A program made the translations under genes and the position numbers. The notes below the pieces were generated by a model. That model had not been told where the DNA came from. It saw only the letters and a program-made list of their open reading frames with translations, and did no database searches. A stretch of 64,000 bases of DNA from Colius striatus (taxonomy: Eukaryota; Chordata; Aves; Coliiformes; Coliidae), in contig NC_084789.1 in the NCBI RefSeq assembly GCF_028858725.1, forward strand, positions 41,509,594-41,573,593. Reading direction: 5' to 3'. This document shows, one piece after another, positions 40,001 to 64,000 of this stretch; the stretch's first letter is position 1; each line of letters starts with the position of its first letter.

Positions 40001-41640
40001 TGCTGACTCCCATCCTCCTCTTCCTCTTTTAAGGCAAGCAGAGGGAGCAAACGCCGGTGGTGAGTCCCGCTGTGTCCCGTCCCCCCCCCCCCGGGCCATG
40101 CTGGGGGTCCTTTGATGTCCCCTAATGAGCTCTGCTCTGTTTTGCCAGCTGCCTGAGGCGGCAGAAGTCAATTAGAGTGTGGCTCAGCCCCTCCTGGCCC
40201 AGGCCTGCGGCACCCACAGGCTCACAGCAGTGCCCAGGGAGGCTGGCACAGGGGGGTCCCAAGAGGAGTGGCCACACTTGGGGCAGCGTGGGGTGATGGC
40301 CCTGGGCTCTGTTTGGGCAAGGAGACACCCTGGGGGCAAAACCAGGGCAGGGAAGGGGCTGCTGGTGAAAGGAACTGGTCTCACTGGGGAAAGGACAGGT
40401 CCCGGGATGTCCCAGTGCTCTTGTGTCCCAGGCTGTGGTCACTCCTGTCCCCTGGACCTCAGGCTCTGCATTCTCCTGGCTCCAGGATGAGACCCTGGCC
40501 CATGGCAGGGCTGTCCCCACGGCCCTCAGGCTTCTGTGTCCCCTGGGCTGCCCCATCCCCTGTCCCTCAGCCCCCTTTGCCCGTGGGGCCTGTCCCAGCA
40601 GCTCAGTCCCGGGTGAACAATTCCCTCGAGGCAGTGGGACCCACCCCCCCTGTCCCCGTTCCCCCTCGTCCTGTGTCCCCAGCAGTGGCTGGCAGCAGGG
40701 ACATGACGAGGGACAGCTCATGGTGACATGTCACGTGTCCCCACCGATCATTTCTTAGCCCTTAGCAGCGTGACAGATCCCAGGCCCTCGCTGGGGACAT
40801 CAACTGCGGGTCCACAGCGCCTTAACCACGGGGACAAGGCCAAAGGGGACCCGGGCTCCCCCGGTGCCCCCCCAGCCCCGTTGCCCCCCAGGCGCGGGAG
40901 CCGGGGGGATGTGGGGGCCAGAGCTGTGGCCGGGTGCCAGGGGGACAGGCCGCCGCCGGCTAAACTCAGTTCCTGCCTGCAGCTCTTAAAGGAGCCACGG
41001 AAGGGCCAGAGAGTAGGATGTGCCCCCTCCTAGCAGTTAGGGATGGCCCTAACGAGAGCTGGGATTGCCAAGGCACACGGAGGATCCCATCTCCATCCCA
41101 CCGCCCTGTTCTGAGCCATGTGGGACCCTTCCCTCTGCCAAAGGGTGAGGGAGAGGAGCGTGGGGCTGCCTCTCCATCCAGCCTCCTCCTGGAGGCCTCA
41201 GGATGAGATGTGATGGGCTGTGTCATCCCCAGCATTTGCCCCTGCAAACATGGCACACACAGATGTGGTAGCTCATCTCCAGCCCGGCATCGCTCCTGGA
41301 GGAGGGGGCATGGATGAGGGTGGGCTGATGGACATGGTACTCCATCCCCACCCCAAAACCCCTCCTGGAGAACTCGGGCTGGGAATGGGATCCCATCCCA
41401 ATCCGTTCGCTGCGGTCCCTGACCCCCCCCAACCCACGGACACCCCCCTCCCCGCCCCACCCCCCCGGGGGCCCCGCCGTGGGGCTGCCCCACGGCCACG
41501 CAGCTGGCCCGGCCCGGGGGAGGGGGGGCCCGGGGGGCCCGGGGGAGGGGTCGGGGCCGGGGGCGGCTCCGGGGGCGGCGGCGCCTGCGAGCGCCGGGAA
41601 TGTTATTGCAGCTGGAGGCGATTAGGGGCGGGCGGGTCTG
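40001..41640. other. FZD2-PSMD11 intergenic, right half
   Basis: No gene is recognised. Splice-like signals occur at 40034-40058 (acceptor 'tcttttaag', donor 'gtgagt') and an acceptor-like 'ctgttttgccag' ends at 40149, but nothing links them into a coding gene. The rest is C/G-rich with composition-driven open frames; a CpG-dense block starts near 41,400. Confidence 0.45.
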
Positions 41641-41644
41641 CCCG

Positions 41645-58992
<17,348 letters not shown>

Positions 58993-59340
58993 GTGAGTGG
59001 GGGCTGCTGCCAGCCCACGCCATGCCCCCCGCTCTGCTGTGCCCCGTGCTGACGTGCCTCTGTTTTCTCTTTGCAGAGGTGAATTTGCTAGCTGTCATTT
59101 GGAGAGTGTGTGTGACAGGAGAGTGAAACCTTTGGGAAATTGTTAGGAGACTTTTTTTTCCCCCTCTCTTTTATTTTTCCCCCTTCTCTTTGTTCTACTT
59201 TTCGCTCGGAAAGTTTTTAACCGCATCCTGTCTCCATCGCTGCGTGTTCCAGGCCCTGCAACCTCCACTGGCCCAACTTTGTACCCAGGGAGCGGGGTGG
59301 GGGGTGGGGGGGATGTTGTTTAAACAAAGAGGGTATTCTA

Positions 59341-59346
59341 AATAAA
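59341..59346 (+). terminator. PSMD11: PSMD11 proximal poly(A) signal AATAAA
   Basis: AATAAA in 'ttctaaataaaaggaaaa', the first canonical signal after the stop codon. Confidence 0.6.
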
Positions 59347-59870
59347 AGGAAAAAGGCTCACACTACCTAACCATGTGCTTTCCACTTCCTGAGGGACGGC
59401 AGAGACTTCAGCAGGGATGGTTTTGTTACCAGTAGGTGCTCAAAACCAGGCCTGTTTCTCCCTCTGCTCTGGAACCCGAGACTTAACGATGTCTCAGCAG
59501 CCAAGTTGATTCCATTTGTACTGACCCACAACCCTCCCCCCAAATGCACAGAGCCCTGCTTTGTTTTCCAGCCCCCAGGCCCGGGCTCCCCAGGAGCAGC
59601 CGCGTGCTGCAGCGGTGCCTGTGCCTCCCGCAGCCGCTGGGCCGAGGGGACGGTGCAGCTCTCGGGGGGGCTGCAGTGCATGCTCTTCTTTCCAAAACTA
59701 GACTAGATTGGAGATGTTTTTTGTCCCTCCCCACCACCTGCATTAGTAGGAAGAGCAGGCAAGCGGGCAGCCCAGCCCTGAGCCCACCCTGCCCCGGCTG
59801 CCTGTCAGACTGTCACTCTTGCCCTCTGCTGCATCACTGCTGCTGCTTTTTCTTTACCCTCCATCGCTGG

Positions 59871-60090
59871 GAGCCAGCTCAGCCCCACTGGAGCCAGCTC
59901 AGCCCCTCTGGAGCCAGCTCAGCCCCACTGGAGCCAGCTCAGCCCCTCTGGAGCCAGCTCAGCCCCACTGGAGCCAGCTCAGCCCCACTGGAGCCAGCTC
60001 AGCCCCTCTGGAGCCAGCTCAGCCCCTCAGGAGCCAGCTCAGCCCCACTGGAGCCAGCTCAGCCCCTCTGGAGCCAGCTCAGCCCCACTG
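59871..60090. repeat. PSMD11: 20-bp minisatellite in the PSMD11 3' UTR
   Basis: Eleven tandem copies of gagccagctcagccccactg, differing almost only at one position (A or T before 'ctg'), with one copy ending 'cag'. The variants run A,B,A,B,A,A,B,b,A,B,A. The array lies between the two poly(A) signals, so only the long mRNA form would carry it. Confidence 0.95.
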
Positions 60091-60504
60091 GAGCCACCCC
60101 ACGCAGCCCTGGCTGGGGGCTGGTGCCCATCCCAGCCGTGGCACCGCCGAGGTTGTGATGCCGTGTGGGCAGTGTAAGCTCCTGCCCCCCTCTCCTGCCA
60201 GTCCTTCCTTCCCCTTTCCCTCCTGTCTCTCCTTCCCTCGCCACCTTTTCTTTGTTACAAGATGTCTATTTTGTACAAGGGTTCTGTTTGTCAGGAAGCC
60301 TTCTGTTCTGCCTGCAGCCCGGGCTCAGCCTGGCTGCCCTTTCTGCTCTGTTGCCGTTGTCACCTCGCTGCCGTTTCGCTTTCAGTTGACAGTTCCCATC
60401 TCACCCCGTCGCTCGCTCTTTGGGTTCTTTGGCACCATCAATATCAAATGTACAAACGGTTCTTGCTGACCAACACCAGTATATCTGATGTTCAGATGAG
60501 TTCC

Positions 60505-60510
60505 AATAAA
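60505..60510 (+). terminator. PSMD11: PSMD11 distal poly(A) signal AATAAA
   Basis: AATAAA in 'gagttccaataaaagaag', followed by T-rich and 'cttgtctctttgtgctc' sequence. The 60 bases before it are AT-balanced and unlike their GC-rich neighbourhood, as expected for a conserved mRNA end. Confidence 0.7.
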
Positions 60511-60530
60511 AGAAGTTTTTTTTCAAACCT

Positions 60531-60849
60531 CTTGTCTCTTTGTGCTCAGCAGCCCCAGAAGGGCCCAGGGGCTGCAGCTCCTGGCTCAGCACAGGGCTGG
60601 GGAGCTGAAGGGCCCAGGCCCAGGGGCTGCAGCTCCTGGCTCAGCACAGGGCTGGGGAGCTGAATGCTGGGCCGCAGCTCACAGTGCTGTTGCTGAGACA
60701 TGGAGTGCTGGGAAGGATGGGGTTTTGAGCCACAGCATTAAAGGATGGGGGAGCTGTGACCTGGTCCTGGCCCAGCACGTGAGAGTTCTGCCAAATTAAT
60801 GTTTAGTAGTAGTAGTAGGAGCATAAGTGTGATGGAAGCAGCTGAGGGG
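60531..60849. other. PSMD11-CDK5R1 intergenic segment
   Basis: A two-copy direct repeat ('ggggctgcagctcctggctc' plus following 'agcacagggctggggagctgaa') lies at about 60569-60664. A short TAG trinucleotide run is at about 60805-60819. No gene was seen. Confidence 0.7.
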
Positions 60850-61195
60850 ATGGGGGTGTTGAGCCTGGAGAAGAGGAGGCTGAGGGGAGCCAGCAGCACT
60901 CTCTGACACTCCCTGACAGGAGGCTGCAGGGAGCTGGGGTCAGTCTCTGCTCCACACTAATGAGTGACAGGACAAGAGGAAACGGGCTCAAGTTGTCCCA
61001 AGGGAGGTTGAGGCTGGAGCTGAGGCAGAGCTGTTTCCCTGAGAGGGGTGTCAGCCCTGTGCCAGGCTGCCCAGGGAGCTGGGGGAGTGCCCAGCCCTGG
61101 AGGGACCCCAGAGCCGTGGGGCTGAGGGCTGAGGGTCAGCGCCGGGCTGGGCAGGGCTGGGGCTGCGGCAGCTTCAGGGGCTTTTCCACGCGAAA
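60850..61195 (+). mobile_element. CR1 LINE 3' fragment beside the CDK5R1 promoter
   Basis: Plus-oriented: 'ttgagcctggagaagagga', 'gtgacaggacaagaggaaa', 'gttgaggctggagctgagg', 'tgccaggctgcccagggag', 'ccctggagggaccccagag'. It runs to the degraded tail 'acgattccgtggttgttat' near 61210 and directly abuts the CDK5R1 CpG island. It is the reverse complement of the short-subfamily copies in the PSMD11 introns. Confidence 0.9.
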
Positions 61196-61214
61196 CGATT
61201 CCGTGGTTGTTATT

Positions 61215-61546
61215 GCGGTGGGAAAGGGGAATCCCACCCGCGCTCCCGAGCGTGCTGTCGCTGAGCGCGGCGCGGTCCGTGCGGGGCCCGGCGGGGGGGG
61301 GGGGCGTGTCCCGCGCGGGCGCACGTGGCGGCGCGGGGCGGGGCGCGGCGGGGCGCGCGCACTGAGCCGGCGGGAGCGCGCGCGGCGCGGGGCGGGGCGG
61401 GGCGGGGCGAGGCGCGGCCGTTGAACGGCGGCGGCGGCGGCGGCGGAGCGGGCAGCGGAGCGCGGGGCCGCGCCGGGGCCGGGGCCGGGGCCGGGGCCGG
61501 GGCCGGGGCCGGGGCGGGCGGCGGGGCCCGCCGGGCGGCCGGCGCC
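61215..61546 (+). promoter_or_regulatory. CDK5R1: CDK5R1 CpG-island promoter / 5' UTR
   Basis: Extremely CpG-rich. It contains GGGGC runs (61389-61410), a CGG run (about 61429-61445) and six perfect GGGGCC units (61475-61510). No TATA box. The transcription start is probably between 61,300 and 61,450 but cannot be read directly. The region from 61325 to the ATG has no stop in the p35 frame, but also no in-frame ATG. Confidence 0.6.
61475..61510 (+). repeat. CDK5R1: (GGGGCC)6 hexanucleotide repeat
   Basis: Six perfect GGGGCC units followed by an imperfect seventh (GGGGCG). They end 36 bases before the CDK5R1 start codon, probably inside the 5' UTR. The GGG-GCC reading frame is the same as the p35 frame. 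Confidence 0.97.
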
Positions 61547-62437
61547 ATGGGCACGGTGCTGTCGCTGTCGCCGAGCTACCGGAAGGCCCCGCTGTTCGAG
61601 GAGGGGGCGGCCACGGTGGGGCACTACACGGCGGTGCAGAACAGCAAGAACGCCAAGGAGAAGGGCCTGAAGCGGCACTCGCTCATCTCGGTGCTGCCCT
61701 GGAAGCGCATCGCCGCCGTCTCCGCCAAGAAGAAGAGCTCCAAGAAGGTGCAGCCCAACGGCGGCTACCAGAGCAACGTGACCCACCTCAACAACGAGAA
61801 CCTGAAGAAGTCCCTGTCGTGCGCCAACCTCGCCACCTTCGCCCCGCCGCCGCCCGCCGCCGCCGCCGCCGCCCTCGCCTCGGCGCAGAAGGTGCCGCCG
61901 GCCGCGCCCGCCGCCGCCGCCGCGACCCCGCGCCGGGTGGTGGTGCAGGCGTCCACCAGCGAGCTGCTGCGCTGCCTCGGCGAGTTCCTGTGCCGCCGCT
62001 GCTACCGCCTCAAGCACCTCTCGCCCACCGACCCCGTGCTCTGGCTGCGCTCCGTGGACCGCTCGCTGCTGCTGCAGGGCTGGCAGGACCAGGGCTTCAT
62101 CACGCCCGCCAACGTGGTCTTCCTCTACATGCTGTGCCGGGACGTCATCTCGGCCGAGGTGGCCACCGACCACGAACTGCAGGCAGTGCTGCTCACCTGC
62201 CTGTACCTGTCCTACTCCTACATGGGCAACGAGATCTCCTACCCGCTCAAGCCCTTCCTGGTGGAGAGCTGTAAGGAGGCCTTCTGGGACCGCTGCCTCT
62301 CCATCATCGACCTCATGAGCCCCAAGATGCTGCAGGTCAACGCCGACCCGCACTACTTCACGCAGGTCTTCGCCGACCTCAAGAAGGAGAGCGGCTCCGA
62401 GGAGAAGGGGCGGCTGCTCATCGGCCTCGACCGGTGA
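61547..62437 (+). CDS. CDK5R1: CDK5 activator p35 (complete, single coding exon)
   Basis: This 296-residue, mainly neuronal protein binds and activates CDK5, controlling neuronal migration, neurite growth and synapses. The N-terminus [13 protein letters not shown] keeps Gly2, the myristoylation site that tethers p35 to membranes. Basic clusters follow (KKKSSKK near 61-67). Phe98-Ala99, the calpain cleavage point that releases p25, is conserved in CANLATFA. Residues 100-127 are an Ala/Pro tract replacing the Ser/Gly/Gln-rich linker I recall in human p35 (307 residues), explaining the shorter length. The cyclin-box-like CDK5-binding fold spans about 138-290, starting [12 protein letters not shown], and the protein ends IGLDR. 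GCC ATG G is a good start context. The order PSMD11 then CDK5R1, same strand, is as in human 17q11.2. Confidence 0.97.
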   Translation: MGTVLSLSPSYRKAPLFEEGAATVGHYTAVQNSKNAKEKGLKRHSLISVLPWKRIAAVSAKKKSSKKVQPNGGYQSNVTHLNNENLKKSLSCANLATFAPPPPAAAAAALASAQKVPPAAPAAAAATPRRVVVQASTSELLRCLGEFLCRRCYRLKHLSPTDPVLWLRSVDRSLLLQGWQDQGFITPANVVFLYMLCRDVISAEVATDHELQAVLLTCLYLSYSYMGNEISYPLKPFLVESCKEAFWDRCLSIIDLMSPKMLQVNADPHYFTQVFADLKKESGSEEKGRLLIGLDR

Positions 62438-63413
62438 GCGCCGGCCGGGCCCCGCCGGGGATGCTCCGGGCGCCGGCCCCGCTCGGCCCGGCCGTGCTCC
62501 AGCCAGTCCCCGGGGGAACGGCGGGGCCGCTGCCGCCCCCCTGGGCCCGGCCTTCGGCGGGGAGCGGGGGGGGGGACCGGACACGGAGCGAGGAGGGGAG
62601 CGGGGGGGATCGTTCGCCGCCCCGTCGTGCGGGCGCAGGGGCTCCCGCAGCCGAGCGGAGGAGGGGGCGCCCCGAGCCCCGCGTTGCGGAGCGGGACTGG
62701 AGCCGCCGTGCGGGGCCGCTCAGCGCATCGCCGAGACAAAGGGCGGGCTGCGGGGCGCGGCGGCGCCGGGGCGAGGGAACGGAGAGGAGGAGAAAGAAAC
62801 GCGGTAAAGGCTTCCCCGAGGCGGCCGAGCGGGGCCGATCGTTACCGGCGGAGCGGCGGTAACGGGACACAGACGGGGCCCGGCCCCGCTTCCCCCCCCC
62901 CCGGGCTCCCCCATCCTCCCTCCCCTTTAATTTATTTTCTTTGGAGAGACTCGAGGTTCCCGAGCGGGGCTGGGTTCTGGGGAATCGCTACTGTCATGGC
63001 ATCAATGTGAAACGTCTTGTTCCCATCGTGCACTGACCATGAGTGTTGTGTAAAGGACCCCGTGAGTGTGCAAGCGAGGAAGGACTCTACATGCTGCTAT
63101 CTGAGGACTTTAGAACAACGACAACAACAAAACAAAACCAAGAAACCACAAAAACAAACTCACTAACCTACGGGAGGGGGGGAGAGAAAGAGGAAAAAAG
63201 AACCCAAGGACAATCCCTTCTTTATTCTTTCATTGTTGCTTTTGCAGTGGTATGGCGCATGCAAACAGGAGCATTTTGTGTCTTCAGAGCAAAAAACACG
63301 GAAAAAGGCAAAAAAAACCACGTTAAAAAACAAAACTGGAGGAGAAAAAAAAAACCTGAATGAGAGAGATGGCTGGGAAAAAAATGTGACAGCCAGAGCT
63401 GGCTGGAAAAATG
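62438..63413 (+). other. CDK5R1: CDK5R1 3' UTR (proximal part)
   Basis: GC-rich to about 62,920, then AT-richer with A-rich stretches at 63115-63170 and 63285-63355. A miR-103/107 seed match ATGCTGC is at 63091-63097. No canonical AATAAA was found before the repeats, so the UTR probably continues into or past the minisatellites and the 3' end is not placed. Open frames here are not genes. Confidence 0.6.
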
Positions 63414-63653
63414 GCACCCAGGGATGATGGCTGGGAGATAACTGCACCCAGGGATGATGGCTGGGAGATGACAGCACCCAGGGATGATGGCTGGGAGATA
63501 ACAGCATCCAGGGATGATGGCTGGGAGATGACAGCACCCAGGGATGATGGCTGGGAGATAACTGCATCCAGGGATGATGGCTGGGAGATAACAGCACCCA
63601 GGGATGATGGCTGGGAGATAACTGCACCCAGGGATGATGGCTGTATAAAAATG
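63414..63653. repeat. 30-bp minisatellite, 8 units
   Basis: Eight copies of a 30-bp unit ('cacccagggatgatggctgg' then 'gagataactg' or 'gagatgacag'). Because 30 is a multiple of three, both strands stay open in one frame with a 10-residue peptide repeat. The last unit diverges to 'gtataaaaatga'. Copies differ by one to three bases. Confidence 0.95.
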
Positions 63654-64000
63654 ACACCCAGAGCTGTCTGGAAAATGATACCCAGAGAGGATGGCTGGAA
63701 AATAACGACAACCAGAGATGGCTGTAGGATTGTCACCCAGGCTGCCTGTAGGATTGTCACCCAGCTGGCTGTATGGTTGCTACCCAGACTGCCTGTAGGA
63801 TTGCCACCCAGCTGCCTGTAGGATTGCCACCCAGGCTGCCTGTAGGATTGTCACCCAGCTGCCTGTAGGATTGCCACCCAGCTGCCTGTAGGATTGCCAC
63901 CCAGCTGCCTGTAGGATTGTCACCCAGCTGGCTGTATGGTTGCTACCCAGGCTGCCTGTAGGATTGCCACCCAGCTGCCTGTAGGATGCCCCGTGCCCAG
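63654..64000. repeat. 23/24-bp minisatellite with higher-order structure, runs off window
   Basis: Diverged transition units (63654-63720) lead into a second array of 'ctgcctgtaggattgccac' plus 'ccag' (23 or 24 bp), about twelve copies to the window edge. A distinctive unit 'ctggctgtatggttgctac' occurs at 63764 and again at 63928, 164 bp apart, so a block of about seven units has been duplicated. Confidence 0.93.

Larger units (their letters stand above)
59077..60530 (+). other. PSMD11: PSMD11 3' UTR exon (exon 14)
   Basis: Begins after the acceptor 'ttctctttgcag' at 59076. Two poly(A) signals are present: AATAAA at 59341-59346 (short form, about 290 bases) and AATAAA at 60505-60510 (long form, about 1.45 kb). 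The long form includes a pyrimidine-rich stretch at 59148-59205 and an 11-unit minisatellite at 59871-60090. The T-rich/GT-rich sequence after 60510 supports cleavage near 60,530. Confidence 0.8.

Noticed and set aside
40034-40058. 25-base micro-exon
   Set aside because: Splice-like signals exist but there is no partner exon or coding continuity, so chance is likely.
61325-61546. Annotated N-terminal extension of p35
   Set aside because: The open stretch starts with GTG, not ATG, and includes 5' UTR repeats. The normal ATG at 61547 encodes the conserved myristoylated N-terminus.
61136-62584. 482-codon minus-strand frame over CDK5R1
   Set aside because: Shadow of the p35 gene in GC-rich sequence; no domain.
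63323-63821. Repetitive peptide genes on both strands in the minisatellite
   Set aside because: The 30-bp period is a multiple of three, so open frames are automatic. There is no start context, signal peptide or homology.

Overview
This window looks like part of a gene-dense, GC-rich bird microchromosome (at minimum, sauropsid DNA). The evidence is about a dozen CR1 LINE fragments with typical avian CR1 tails, vertebrate GT-AG gene structures, large CpG islands and many short GC-rich minisatellites. No prokaryotic genes, tRNA, rRNA or CRISPR arrays were seen. The species cannot be named from the sequence alone.

Layout. (1) Positions 1-26,065 hold the 5' part of GPATCH8 on the minus strand: coding exon 1 (start codon at 26,065), exon 2 (10,997-11,071) and exon 3 (2,745-2,817, G-patch core), with long introns carrying CR1 copies; the rest of the gene lies left of the window. 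Its CpG-island promoter with three CCAAT boxes is at about 25,600-26,720. (2) Positions 26,720-35,150 are intergenic: a minisatellite split by a CR1, a strong orphan exon-like segment (28,436-28,560), a TATA-like motif, several degenerate tandem arrays and an isolated CpG island (33,540-34,080). (3) FZD2, an intronless Wnt receptor, is at 35,748-37,421 on the plus strand, followed by a purine-rich 3' UTR. (4) Positions 38,020-42,400 are GC-rich intergenic DNA with candidate conserved elements. (5) PSMD11 (19S proteasome lid subunit Rpn6) runs 42,590 to about 60,530 on the plus strand. I resolved all 13 coding exons plus a 3' UTR exon; the joined reading frame is exactly 422 codons. (6) CDK5R1 (p35, neuronal activator of CDK5), single-exon coding, is at 61,547-62,437 on the plus strand. 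Its 5' flank carries a GGGGCC repeat, and its 3' UTR or downstream DNA carries two abutting minisatellites that run off the window.

The genes do not form one pathway: G-patch RNA-associated protein, Wnt receptor, proteasome lid, CDK5 activator. In human, GPATCH8 and FZD2 are neighbours at 17q21.31, and PSMD11 and CDK5R1 are neighbours at 17q11.2. Here the two pairs are joined between FZD2 and PSMD11, which places a rearrangement boundary relative to human at about 37.4-42.6 kb.

The points most worth a second look are: the GGGGCC repeat whose Gly-Ala frame runs without a stop into the p35 coding frame; a probable solo LTR ending about 30 bp before PSMD11 exon 3; an NFE2L1/NRF2-type element in PSMD11 intron 1; four evenly spaced CACGCCCC boxes in its promoter; the orphan exon; the CR1 inside a minisatellite; and the minisatellites in the PSMD11 and CDK5R1 3' regions.
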